Under the pieces are notes generated by a model. It ran no database searches. It had not been told where the DNA came from and worked only from the letters and a program-made list of their open reading frames with translations. This document shows positions 26,761-35,698 of a DNA stretch of 56,369 bases, piece by piece. The position numbers and the translations under genes are program-made. Source of the DNA: Armatimonadota bacterium (GTDB lineage Bacteria > Armatimonadota > UBA5829 > DSUL01); NCBI GenBank assembly GCA_020846715.1, contig JADLDK010000063.1, forward strand, positions 1-56,369, written 5' to 3'. Positions within the stretch are counted from its first letter, which is position 1. Every line of letters begins with the position of its first letter.

Positions 26761-28122
26761 TCAGGCGCTGGCGCCGTAGCGGCGCTCGGCATCATGGAGT
26801 GCCGCTTCCAGGAGACGCTCCAGAGTTTCCCGCTTATGTTGCTCGTGGCCGTTACCAGTGCGTTGTAAGGCGTTGCGGGTATCCACCACCAAGGCACAGC
26901 CTTCCAGTTTCTCGTACGGCAGGTCAGAGTGGTCAGTGCAGATGAGAACGCAGTCTGACTGCTTCAGTTCATCATCTGTGAGATCGACAGAATCAAAGCG
27001 CCCGCATCCGTTCTCGAAGCTGTAAACATGCGGATCGTGGTAGTGCACGCGCGCCCCACGGGCGACAAGGTTTTCGATGACCCGAATGGCGGGAGACTCG
27101 CGCACATCGTCAATATCTTTCTTGTACGCGACACCCAGAACCAGAAGGTTGGAGCCTTTGAGCGGCTTGCCCTGCTCGTCAAGCGCATAGGCGACCTTGT
27201 CCACGATCTTCTCCGGCATGTGTTCGTTAACATCGTTAGCCAGCTCGACAAAACGCAGGTTGAAGTTGTGCTGGCGGGCCTTGAAGAGCAGATACTGTGG
27301 GTCAACCGGAATACAGTGCCCACCGACACCCGGCCCAGGATAGAACGGCATAAAACCGAACGGTTTGGTAGAGGCCGCCTGAATGACCTCCCAGATGTTG
27401 ATGCCCATCTTCTCGCACAGCATCGCCATTTCGTTGGCAAAGCCGATGTTGATGTGACGGAAGGTATTCTCGTAGAGCTTTGTCATCTCAGCGGTGCGCG
27501 GTGAGCTGACGGTATGCACTTCTTCGGCGACAACGCTGTAGAAGGCTTCAGCCAGCGCAGTGGCTTCAGGAGTCGTGCCAGCGACGATCTTGGGAGTGTT
27601 GCGCAGGGTAAACTCCGCGTTGCCAGGATCTATACGCTCCGGTGAAAAGGCCAGAAAGAAGTCCCGTCCCGCTTTGAGTCCGGACGTCTCCAGAATTGGT
27701 TGGAGAATCTCTTCGGTGGTGCCTGGAAAAGACGTGGACTCCAGAATAACCAGATGTCCCGGTTTGAGCTGCGAGGCCGCCATCTTCGCGGCAGCTTCTA
27801 TGAAAGAGAGGTCCGGCTCGTTGCCGTGGCTGCACGGCGTGGGAACACAAATGGCGATAATGTCGGAAAGGTTCAGATACTTGGGGTTGGAGGTAGGTAT
27901 GAAGCGCTCGCTGTTGATTATCTCAGCGACTGAGCCGGAGGAGACGTCTTTTATGTAGCTTTCGCCCGCCTGGAGCATCAGGAGCTTCTGGCCATCTATG
28001 TCCACTCCTGCGACCTTCAGGCCAGCGCGAGCAAACTCCACTGCAAGAGGAAGCCCCACGTAACCCAGCCCGATCACTGCCAGCTTCGCCTGCCGCTTCG
28101 CTATTTTCTCCAAAAGCACCAT
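26761..28122 (-). CDS. UDP-N-acetylglucosamine 6-dehydrogenase-type nucleotide-sugar dehydrogenase
   Basis: This 453-residue protein oxidises a UDP-hexosamine to its uronic acid with two NAD. It starts at ATG 28122; in-frame upstream codons read as random. The N-terminal NAD motif is IGLGYVGLP (17-25). LAFSPERIDPGN (158-169) is typical of the WbpA/WecC group, and the catalytic Cys270 lies in GPGVGGHCIPVDP. LGVAYKKDIDDVRESPA marks the C-terminal UDP-binding domain. The exact substrate (GlcNAc or ManNAc) is uncertain. The gene has its own promoter and a long leader, and converges on the glycosyltransferase. Confidence 0.9.
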   Translation of the reverse strand: MVLLEKIAKRQAKLAVIGLGYVGLPLAVEFARAGLKVAGVDIDGQKLLMLQAGESYIKDVSSGSVAEIINSERFIPTSNPKYLNLSDIIAICVPTPCSHGNEPDLSFIEAAAKMAASQLKPGHLVILESTSFPGTTEEILQPILETSGLKAGRDFFLAFSPERIDPGNAEFTLRNTPKIVAGTTPEATALAEAFYSVVAEEVHTVSSPRTAEMTKLYENTFRHINIGFANEMAMLCEKMGINIWEVIQAASTKPFGFMPFYPGPGVGGHCIPVDPQYLLFKARQHNFNLRFVELANDVNEHMPEKIVDKVAYALDEQGKPLKGSNLLVLGVAYKKDIDDVRESPAIRVIENLVARGARVHYHDPHVYSFENGCGRFDSVDLTDDELKQSDCVLICTDHSDLPYEKLEGCALVVDTRNALQRTGNGHEQHKRETLERLLEAALHDAERRYGASA

Positions 28123-28514
28123 AAGAAAAAGTCGCGTCCTTTCTGCAGTCGTTAGACGAGGAGCCATACCGCCGTCTAAACAGCCAGTATCGACAGCCCG
28201 TTAGCACCGCCAGCCGGCAGTCGCGGCGGTGTATCGCTGTCTCGAGTCTGTGCCAGACTTCTGAAAGCCTGCCACACCCCGCCGGCCCGAGGAAAACGAG
28301 TGCCACACCCCTGCGTTTTGCGCTGACCGGCTGACCTATTGTATTGTGGCGTCCGCACGCCAAATCTGAACCTTTTCCTTCTGAAAAGCCAGATACTCAG
28401 AAGTCTATTTCAGATGTTTTTTCCCACTGTTGAGCCGAAGCATTCTATCTTTGGCACATAGAATTGTCAATTGTTGCACCATACCTGAACACAATTCAGC
28501 CGGTGCACGCGAAG
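28123..28514 (-). other. Long structured leader of the UDP-sugar dehydrogenase gene
   Basis: The promoter at 28442-28470 predicts a transcript start near 28435, so about 310 bases precede the ATG at 28122. The leader contains hairpins TGGCGT (28347-28352) / ACGCCA (28357-28362) and CTTCTGA (28378-28384) / TCAGAAG (28397-28403). The 11-base motif GGGGTGTGGCA occurs twice on the minus strand (28311-28301 and 28280-28270). No start codon with a ribosome binding site for a small gene is apparent. A regulatory leader is possible; I recognise no known riboswitch class. Confidence 0.4.
28442..28470 (-). promoter_or_regulatory. Strong promoter of the UDP-sugar dehydrogenase gene
   Basis: On the minus strand TTGACA (28470-28465) and TAGAAT (28447-28442) are exactly 17 bases apart. 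The -35 box is consensus and the -10 box matches five of six. It lies between the SLBB exporter stop and the dehydrogenase start, so the dehydrogenase is not only read from the upstream operon. Confidence 0.7.
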
Positions 28515-31481
28515 CTACTTGGCAATCAACGCTGCAGCGATTGCGACGTTTCCGACAATGCGGGCAATCTCAGAGATGCCATCCCACCGGTTGCGCGGCG
28601 CGGTGAGGGCTTTTGCTGGAACGATGATGATGTCGCCAAGCTCCACCTCCCGCACGGAAGAGCGGGGAGCGATGTCTCCATTGGCGCGTACGACGACAAC
28701 ATTCTTCTTGTCTGCGTCGCGCGCATAGTTACCGACTCTCTTGACATAGTCGTCAATCCGCTGTCCCGGACGGTAAACAACCACAGAAGGGTTTATGACC
28801 GCGCCTGCGACACTGACCACCAGCGGTTTCTTCGGGACGACCAGTTTATCGCCAGCTTCCAGCGGAATGTCGTCCTCAGACCCGGGATGAGCCAGCGCGG
28901 AGGTAAGGTGAATTGTCAGACGGCTGGTCCTGGATACCTGCTCCACTGTGCGGGGTTGGTCCAGCATCACTTCCCCACGCGGGCCAGCCTGCGCCCCCCT
29001 GGACTGGTCCGCAATGTTGGTGAGAACGGACGTGGCAGCCAAGGTCGTGTTCCCCGTGGAGACCGACGGTGTTGAAACGGCCGGCGCCCGGATGCCGTAC
29101 TTCGCCAGTTCGAGTGTTCTGAGCTCATCGCTCAGCTTGTCGAGTCCCTGCTGAATGTCAGCGGCGATGTCAACCTGGCGCTCGGCCAGCACCACGCTGG
29201 TATCTCGCGCAAAGATTGCGCCCTCCGCGAAGGCGTCTCCGGTCAGTCCACCAGCTCTGGCTATCAGGCTGGAGAGCTTCTCTCCGCGAGCCGTCAGAGC
29301 GTATGGTCCGGGGTACTTCACTTCACCAGCCAGATAAACCACCTCGGCCTGAACCTGCGCATCCCGCCGGTTGCGCACGGAAACCTGATCCCGATCCTGC
29401 AGAATGAGATTGTCCGTTTCAGCGCCGTCCATGGCTTTGGCAAGGTTGACGGTGAGCACCTGCAGTTGTCCGTTCTCCGCCGGATCAGCGCGGCCAATCT
29501 CAACTACTCCGTAAGCCTCGGGTTTCGCCCCACCCGCAGCTATGATCAGGTCGCGCAGGCGCATGTTCTCTTTGCGCTCATAGACTCCTGGGCGGCTGAC
29601 CTCACCCTCAATGCCGACAGTGCGGTTCAGAGAGGCGGCTTCTTCAAGAGAGTAGATAATGACGCGGTCGCGCGGCTGAAGGGCGATATCCTGCGAAGCT
29701 TCACGCGCCATCGCCCCCCTCAGGTTGGCGCTGAGAAGCTGCGTGCCGCCGTCCGGAGTCACGCGGATAACTGTGGCGCGGTCAAGGAAAATCTCGGTGT
29801 CATCAAAGCCTTCGGCGCGCTGCACGAGAGCCGAGAGCGTCATAGCGTCGGAGAGCTCGTAGGCGCCCGGGCGCTTGACATGACCGATAATCTCCACCCG
29901 ATTAGCGGCGTCGTCCAACACCGGACGAACCAGCACAGAGTCACCGTTCTGCAATGGAATCCGCCAGTCCGGCGCAGTTGGGGAGGACAGGGCTAGATCC
30001 ATCATGATCTTCTTTGTGGAGCCAACTACACGCTCAATGCGCACATCGCTGAGGGAAGCCAGACCGCTGGCGCCGCCAGCCATCCGCAGGACGTCGCCCA
30101 CGTCGGTAGGGCCGTTTATCTCATATATCGCAGGGCGGCGCACTTCTCCCAGCACAGTTACGGTGGGACCAAGTGCAGGCACAAACACACTGTCTCCGCT
30201 TTGCAGTGTCAGGTCCTTTGAGCGGTCTCCCTTGAGAAGGATGTCGTACAGATCAACGGTGGCCAGAGTCTGTTTGTTGCGCTCAACGCGGATGGTGCGC
30301 AAAGAGCCGGTCATGCTGGGGCCACCGGCGCTGTACAGAGCGTTCAAGAGCGTGGACAGTCCCGGAAGAACATAGGAACCCGGCTTCTTGACTTCGCCGA
30401 TAACGAACACTTGAATGGGGCGGATCGAGCTCAGAGCCACCTGCGTCATCAGAGCCGGAAACTTGGCCCGCACCTGACCTGCGATGGCCTGCTGAGCGCC
30501 CAGGACCGTCATCCCGCTGACTTTGATGAGGCCGACATTGGGAATCTGCACGCGCCCAAGGGCGTCCACCAGAAGCTGCAGATTCGTCTCCTGGCCAACA
30601 GGGCTCGTGAGGATGACACGGACGTAATCCCCCGGACCGAGCGGGTACTCGGCCGGAGCGGGAAGATTTGGAATGGGTTGAAATCCTTCACTGCCCGCAT
30701 TGAAGAAGTCGTAGCCAAAGGGCGTGACCTGGAGACCCTGCGGCCCGGGGGGCAGCAGGACTGGCGAACTCAGAACCGGCGCTTGCTGCGGCTGCGGCTG
30801 TGGTTGAGGAGGCTGGACAGAGGGCGTGACCGAAGGCGCGGATACTTGCGTCTGTGGAGGCTGCGAAGGCTGCAACAACCCGGGCTGAAGGGCGCCTGGC
30901 GCAGAAAGTGGTTGCGCGCCAGTCGAGACGGCGGGCGGATAGATGGGCAACGGCTGCGGCTGGGGCGGCTGTCCGGCAGTGCTTTGAGACGGCGAGGTGG
31001 CTGATGCTCCTGGTTGTGAAGGCTGCAGCGCAAACGGAGACGGCGGCTGCGGCGCTGGATAGCTAACCTGAGGAACAGCAGGTGGTGCGATGGAACCTGA
31101 AGGAGCCGGCGCGGGAACTCCATAGCTTCCTGGTGGAGCTATGGCAGCCGGCGGATAGACGAAATAGTACTGCGGGCCGCTGTAATACTGCGGAGGGAGA
31201 AACTGCGGTGTCGCTGAGGCGGGCGGATAGCTGTTGACACCGGGCGCGGGGTATTGCCACGGCTGCCCGGTATACCTCACAGGCGGCATTGCGTACGGCG
31301 GTGGGTAACCAGGGCTGTAGGTGTACCCATAATAGTTGTAGCCGTAGCCGGGGTTGGAATAGGCTGGGCTTTGCGTCTGCGCGTTCGCGACAGAGAGCAG
31401 TGCCAGAAATACTCCCAGCGATACCGAAGCGCACCGTACCTTTGCGCCGAATCTCAAGAGTCTGTTGTAGGGGTTAGGCAT
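28515..31481 (-). CDS. Large polysaccharide export protein with repeated SLBB domains
   Basis: This 988-residue Wza-like protein starts at ATG 31481, with GGAGG 9 bases upstream. A signal peptide (VSLGVFLALLSVANA) is followed by about 230 residues rich in Pro, Tyr, Gln and Ser (GYGYNYYGYTYSPGYPPPY). The polysaccharide export domain (YPLGPGDYVRVILTSPVGQE) comes next, then at least six SLBB beta-grasp repeats, for example VFVIGEVKKPGSYVLPG, VTVLGEVRRPAIYEING, VEIIGHVKRPGAYELSD and VYLAGEVKYPGPYAL. A C-terminal hydrophobic segment (IAIVGNVAIAAALIA-like) ends the protein. It would form the outer-membrane/periplasmic exit channel for the locus's polymer. It is much longer than Wza (about 380 residues). 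Confidence 0.9.
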   Translation of the reverse strand: MPNPYNRLLRFGAKVRCASVSLGVFLALLSVANAQTQSPAYSNPGYGYNYYGYTYSPGYPPPYAMPPVRYTGQPWQYPAPGVNSYPPASATPQFLPPQYYSGPQYYFVYPPAAIAPPGSYGVPAPAPSGSIAPPAVPQVSYPAPQPPSPFALQPSQPGASATSPSQSTAGQPPQPQPLPIYPPAVSTGAQPLSAPGALQPGLLQPSQPPQTQVSAPSVTPSVQPPQPQPQPQQAPVLSSPVLLPPGPQGLQVTPFGYDFFNAGSEGFQPIPNLPAPAEYPLGPGDYVRVILTSPVGQETNLQLLVDALGRVQIPNVGLIKVSGMTVLGAQQAIAGQVRAKFPALMTQVALSSIRPIQVFVIGEVKKPGSYVLPGLSTLLNALYSAGGPSMTGSLRTIRVERNKQTLATVDLYDILLKGDRSKDLTLQSGDSVFVPALGPTVTVLGEVRRPAIYEINGPTDVGDVLRMAGGASGLASLSDVRIERVVGSTKKIMMDLALSSPTAPDWRIPLQNGDSVLVRPVLDDAANRVEIIGHVKRPGAYELSDAMTLSALVQRAEGFDDTEIFLDRATVIRVTPDGGTQLLSANLRGAMAREASQDIALQPRDRVIIYSLEEAASLNRTVGIEGEVSRPGVYERKENMRLRDLIIAAGGAKPEAYGVVEIGRADPAENGQLQVLTVNLAKAMDGAETDNLILQDRDQVSVRNRRDAQVQAEVVYLAGEVKYPGPYALTARGEKLSSLIARAGGLTGDAFAEGAIFARDTSVVLAERQVDIAADIQQGLDKLSDELRTLELAKYGIRAPAVSTPSVSTGNTTLAATSVLTNIADQSRGAQAGPRGEVMLDQPRTVEQVSRTSRLTIHLTSALAHPGSEDDIPLEAGDKLVVPKKPLVVSVAGAVINPSVVVYRPGQRIDDYVKRVGNYARDADKKNVVVVRANGDIAPRSSVREVELGDIIIVPAKALTAPRNRWDGISEIARIVGNVAIAAALIAK

Positions 31482-31664
31482 GCCTTTGATCCTCCAGACG
31501 GAGCCTGCAAACGTAGAGTGCGCCTTCCTTAGCTGCACTGACTGTCACCATACAACAAAGCCCGCCGCCGCAGCCGCTCTGACGGGTGGGTGAACGCCTC
31601 ATCATATACCACTGCAAGACTCCCGGCGTCAAGAATTCTTGAACTTATGGCTCAGTCTCAACTT

Positions 31665-33482
31665 TTACAGACGCTTCGGCGCAGCGTATGTGACACGCAG
31701 CCGGTACGGCAACGCCCGGCGTCCCGCTGGCAGACTGGAAGCCTGCAGGTCAAAGCTGTACCAGCCTGTGCGCAGAGCCGTAACTCTCAGCGCGGCAGTT
31801 CTCGATCCGCGGCGAACGAGTAACGCACCCAGTGTGCGTCCATCCGGTCCGAGCGCTCTCAGCCGCACGCGAGTGCGCACAGTCCAGTCTGTCCGGCTCA
31901 GAAAAAGCTCAGCTTTCATGGCTGTTAATCCGGTGGCAAAGACCCGCACCGGAGTCACTGGTTTGATGCCCACAGGTGGAATGTCGAGGTCCGCAGCGCC
32001 TTCGTAGACCTGGGTTACAGTGTAGGACGCAGGTGGTGGCACGATAAGTTTCCGGCCAGCGGGAGCATAGCAGACGTATCCGTGCCCGTCTGAGTTGGCT
32101 GGAACAGTTAGCGTGATCACCCCGTAATCGCCTGTGGCTACATCCGGCGCATGACCTGTGTAGTCGTGGAGAATCACACCAGGCCCCCAGCCAGTGGCCG
32201 GGGTCACTGTCCTGCTGACGGATGGGCTGTCGTTCAGGCCTACCAGAAGAGCCGGCTGGCCGTCGCGCGTGCGCTCGTAAACAAAGACATCGTCATCTTT
32301 CCAGCGCTCGCGCGTAGCGGTAGCGTCAAAGGTGTTTCTAATCGCAATGAGACGGTCAATATCAGGTTTGAGGCCCAGACATCCGGGGCGAACACTGTAA
32401 TCCTGGTAGAAGACGCACGGAGTGCCTTCGCTGGTCAATATGCAGGCGTAGGCGATGGCTTTGTTCGGCACAGGGTCTTCACGGATGGTGTCGTGGTTGT
32501 CAACAAAGGTTACAGAGTGGGAGGCATCCCGGCCTGTGAAGCCGCCCCGGTGCAGACGCCGCATATCGAAGGAGCCGTTCGCCCTGCACATATCCCGCAG
32601 CAGATAGCGCAGTGGAAAATCAAAAGCGCTTACGCAGCCAGCCATACAGCTCTGGACATAGTCCGCGACAGCCTTGTCATCGCCGTCCCAGAACTCCGCT
32701 ACAGCGAACTTGTCCCTGCGACTACCCTCACGCAGCAAGCTCATCAGCCACGTGCAGGAGATGCCTTTGACGTAGTCCAACCGATAGCCCTGAACGTCCA
32801 GTGCCCGCGTCATCCAGTCCACAGAGTCCTTGAGTCCCTCGCCGATACGCGCGCCGTTGACATGCGCGACATCCCGTCCGAAAGAGGCGATATCCGCCGG
32901 GACGTCAGGGTCCTGTGGCACGTTCGGGTGAAAGTCCTTCGCGCTCTTGGGAAAGCGCCCCGTGCCGGGTACCCCGCCAGCTCCGTTGTAAGCAAAAGTG
33001 TAGTTGCCTGGATCGCCGTTGCGGTGGTTCAGCACCAGGTCCACATAGACGGCCAGGCCGTTTGCGCGCATTACAGCGACGCTGCGCTCCAATTGCTCAC
33101 GAGTCCCGTAGCGCGTTGGGACAGTTCCTCTCTGGTCTTTTGATCCGAGGTCGTAGTCGTCGAACGGGTCGTACCCGACCGAGAATCCGCCAGAGGCGCC
33201 CTTCAGCACGGGAGGAATCCAGACAGAAGTGAAGCCGCTGCGCCCAAGCTCTTCCGCTTCAGAGGCGAGCTGATCCCACCACCAGGGAGCCAGCTTGTCT
33301 CCAGCAGCGGGCGACGGCACATCCCAGTAGAAACCCTGCAGCATAACCGGCGCGCGCGCCAGCGCGACGCTTGAGCCGGCAATGAGCCACGCGCAGGCTA
33401 CCAATAGAAGGCGACCGAGTCTGTTATCTCTTCTTCTGGCACTCAGGGCAGTAGCCGCCCACCTCGCAGCGAGCCATCTCAA
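31665..33482 (-). CDS. Secreted GH13 alpha-amylase
   Basis: This protein has the GH13 catalytic triad in order: Asp in GYRLDYVKGI, Glu in VAEFWDGDD and Asp in FVDNHDT. Early barrel strands include FTSVWIPPV and GLAVYVDLVLNHRNGD. It hydrolyses alpha-1,4 glucans. A signal peptide (GRLLLVACAWLIAGSSVALA) lies near the N-terminus, but the start codon is unclear. No ATG is near, and the frame runs into the fur-like gene. Candidates are TTG 33482 (chosen, 59-base overlap), a CTG at 33446, or TTG 33404. The C-terminal ~130 residues (from IVPPPASYTVTQVYEG) look like a beta domain. Coupling to the upstream fur-like gene is likely. Confidence 0.88.
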   Translation of the reverse strand: MRWLAARWAATALSARRRDNRLGRLLLVACAWLIAGSSVALARAPVMLQGFYWDVPSPAAGDKLAPWWWDQLASEAEELGRSGFTSVWIPPVLKGASGGFSVGYDPFDDYDLGSKDQRGTVPTRYGTREQLERSVAVMRANGLAVYVDLVLNHRNGDPGNYTFAYNGAGGVPGTGRFPKSAKDFHPNVPQDPDVPADIASFGRDVAHVNGARIGEGLKDSVDWMTRALDVQGYRLDYVKGISCTWLMSLLREGSRRDKFAVAEFWDGDDKAVADYVQSCMAGCVSAFDFPLRYLLRDMCRANGSFDMRRLHRGGFTGRDASHSVTFVDNHDTIREDPVPNKAIAYACILTSEGTPCVFYQDYSVRPGCLGLKPDIDRLIAIRNTFDATATRERWKDDDVFVYERTRDGQPALLVGLNDSPSVSRTVTPATGWGPGVILHDYTGHAPDVATGDYGVITLTVPANSDGHGYVCYAPAGRKLIVPPPASYTVTQVYEGAADLDIPPVGIKPVTPVRVFATGLTAMKAELFLSRTDWTVRTRVRLRALGPDGRTLGALLVRRGSRTAALRVTALRTGWYSFDLQASSLPAGRRALPYRLRVTYAAPKRL

Positions 33483-33915
33483 TGGTGTAGCCGGTCTGAG
33501 CCTGAATCTCACGCTCAACGTCTGCCCAGGCTTGCGGACTGGCTTCACGCACCTGGCCGCACCCTGTACAGACAATATGCAGGTGCATTTTGTCTGGCGC
33601 AAGCTCGTAGAAGTGTCCGTCGTGACGGAAGTGCAGCAAATCCAGCTCGTCTATCAGGCCAAGCTGCCGCAAACGCCGGATGGTGCGGTAAACAGTGGTT
33701 TTATCAATGTCAGGAACCCGCCGCTTTGCCTGCTCCAGAAGCTTCTTGGCGTCCAGGTGGTCGGCTGCGTTGTCCAGAAGGTCAACGATAGCCACCCTCT
33801 GACGCGTCATCCGGATTCCCTTTTCCCGGCACGCCTGCTTCAACGCCCCGCGTGGCCGCGCTGGCGCCGTGCGTTCACGCGTTGATTTTTGATCGGAGTC
33901 ACTCACATGAGGCAT
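33424..33915 (-). CDS. Fur-family transcriptional regulator
   Basis: This 163-residue protein has the Fur/Zur/PerR winged-helix domain (GIRMTRQRVAIVDLLDN, then IDKTTVYRTIRRLRQLGLIDEL) and the dimerisation domain. HFYELAPDKMHLHIVCTGCG carries the His-rich metal region, and CTGC and CPEC form the structural zinc site. ATG 33915 was chosen; a TTG at 33942 is in frame. The metal specificity (iron, zinc or manganese) is uncertain. Its 3' end overlaps the alpha-amylase gene by up to 59 bases, an unusual pairing. The ROK gene diverges from it. Confidence 0.88.
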   Translation of the reverse strand: MPHVSDSDQKSTRERTAPARPRGALKQACREKGIRMTRQRVAIVDLLDNAADHLDAKKLLEQAKRRVPDIDKTTVYRTIRRLRQLGLIDELDLLHFRHDGHFYELAPDKMHLHIVCTGCGQVREASPQAWADVEREIQAQTGYTIEMARCEVGGYCPECQKKR

Positions 33916-34175
33916 GGTGCGACTTTGAGCAGATCTTGTCAATGCCCGGACAGCGCACGTCTCCGAAGGAGATACACTCCTCTGGCGATAAGGAGTTAGC
34001 GAGTTGGACTGCTCAGCGAAAGAGGTCTGCAGGCCGCCTGAGCGCCGCGACCCCGTGAGTATCTGATACGCGTTTTTGAGAAGTGTTGCGCCGGATTACC
34101 CCGCATGCAGCGCAGAGCGCGAAGCCTGCGTCAACTTGTGGACCCGGCCTGAGTGTCAACTGGGAGCTTGGAGCA

Positions 34176-35564
34176 ATGGAACTGATAACGCCAGAGATCA
34201 CCCCGCCGCTGGAAGACAGCTATCGACCGGCGGTCCTTGCCAACCGTTCTTTTTGCAGTGCGGTGAATGAGTCCGGCGGAGGACTGCCGCTGCGGATTCT
34301 GCTGGAGCGAGGCGGCGGGGCGACGTCAGTCTTTGACACGTACGTCTTTGCCGCAGGTCATCCGCGGGAACAGGAAAATCTGAGGTACGTGGAGCGGCTT
34401 GTCAAATTCCTGCTGTGGCAGCGGGGCGGCTGGCGAGTGGTAATCGGAGGGCCGCAGGCTATTGCCGAGCATATAAAACAGGTGTACAGCCCTGGCGGCG
34501 CTCGCGCGTTTGACTATGAGTTTATGGGCAATGTTTACGGCCACCGCTTTACGGTGGAGGCCTGCGGTGCAGACGAGATCGAAGACCCCAAGGAAACGGC
34601 CGTGGCTGTGGGCCGGCATACGGACGGCTGCCGGATCGGCTTTGACGCCGGGGCAAGTGACTGGAAGGTCGCTGCGGTCATTGACGGGGAGAGCGTCTTC
34701 AGTACAGAAACTCCCTGGGACCCGCGCAACAACAGCGACTGGCGCTATCACTACGGACACATTAACAACGCGCTGAAACTGGCGGCGTCCAAAATGCCCC
34801 ACCTGGATGGAATCGGAGTCAGCTCGGCAGGAATCTATATCGACAATCAGGCGATGGCGGCATCGCTGTTCAGGGGAGTTCCCAAAGCGGATTTCGAAGA
34901 GCACGTCAAACCGATCTTCCTCAATATCCAAAAGGAGTGGGGAGTACCTCTGGAGGTAGCCAACGACGGCGATGTGACAGCGCTGGCCGGGTCTATGTCG
35001 CTGGGAGTCAACCGCGTGCTGGGCATTGCAATGGGCTCCAGTGAGGCCGCTGGCTACGTTGACGCAAGTGGAAACATCACTGGCTGGTTGAACGAACTCG
35101 CCTTTGCGCCGGTGGATTACAGCCCTTCCGCGCCTGTAGATGAATGGTCTGGCGACAGTGGCGTGGGGGCGCTTTATTTCTCCCAGCAGGCAGCCATTCG
35201 TCTGGCGCCAAAGGCGGGCATAGCGCTTAAGGAAGGCTCCATGCCCGGCGACAAGCTGGCGGAAGTACAGCAGATGATGAAGGCCGGAGATGAGCGCGCG
35301 GCGGCAATTTTTGAGAGCATTGGCGTCTATCTGGGCTATACAGTCGCTGAGTACGCGAGCTTCTACGATCTTGCCCACGTGCTGGTGCTCGGCCGGGTGA
35401 CCTCCGGAGAGGGTGGGCACATCATTCTGGACACGGCCAAGCGAGTGCTGGAGAAGCAGTTCCCGGACCTGGACGACATCAGCGTGAACCTACCGGATGA
35501 GAAGAGCCGGCGGGTTGGCCAGGCGGTCGCGGCGGCCAGCCTTCCAGAGGTTGCAACCGCCTAG
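34176..35564 (+). CDS. ROK-family protein with N-terminal extension
   Basis: This 462-residue protein starts at ATG 34176 (GGAG upstream); the frame extends to 34083 without family likeness. The ROK fold spans about residues 150-450: the phosphate loop CRIGFDAGASDWKVAAV, then GIGVSSAGIYIDN, and VANDGDVTALAG with the catalytic Asp. Sugar kinases and sugar-responsive repressors share this fold. The first ~140 residues are not a helix-turn-helix and look like a separate alpha/beta domain (TYVFAAGHPREQENL, WRVVIGGPQAIAEHI). It is more likely a kinase-like enzyme than a repressor. The Gfo/Idh gene follows after 134 bases. Confidence 0.75.
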   Translation: MELITPEITPPLEDSYRPAVLANRSFCSAVNESGGGLPLRILLERGGGATSVFDTYVFAAGHPREQENLRYVERLVKFLLWQRGGWRVVIGGPQAIAEHIKQVYSPGGARAFDYEFMGNVYGHRFTVEACGADEIEDPKETAVAVGRHTDGCRIGFDAGASDWKVAAVIDGESVFSTETPWDPRNNSDWRYHYGHINNALKLAASKMPHLDGIGVSSAGIYIDNQAMAASLFRGVPKADFEEHVKPIFLNIQKEWGVPLEVANDGDVTALAGSMSLGVNRVLGIAMGSSEAAGYVDASGNITGWLNELAFAPVDYSPSAPVDEWSGDSGVGALYFSQQAAIRLAPKAGIALKEGSMPGDKLAEVQQMMKAGDERAAAIFESIGVYLGYTVAEYASFYDLAHVLVLGRVTSGEGGHIILDTAKRVLEKQFPDLDDISVNLPDEKSRRVGQAVAAASLPEVATA

Positions 35565-35698
35565 GCGGCAGGCCGGGTGGGTACGTGAAAACCTATGAAT
35601 CCTGAGGCGCACGAAAGGCGGCGCTTGCACAAGGGAATGGTGAAGTCCTGAACGAACCTTCAAGAGACTTCATTCCCAATCTATCCTAGAGGTTATCA

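Noticed and set aside
30411..31004. 197-codon plus-strand ORF opposite the SLBB exporter
   Set aside because: Arg-rich and repetitive because it mirrors the Pro/Gln-rich N-terminus of the exporter; no independent ribosome site.
32151..33143. 330-codon plus-strand ORF opposite the alpha-amylase
   Set aside because: It is a mirror of the GH13 coding strand; the amylase frame carries all catalytic motifs.
34326..35420. 364-codon minus-strand ORF opposite the ROK gene
   Set aside because: The ROK frame has clear motifs; the opposite ORF has none and is an artefact of GC-rich codon use.
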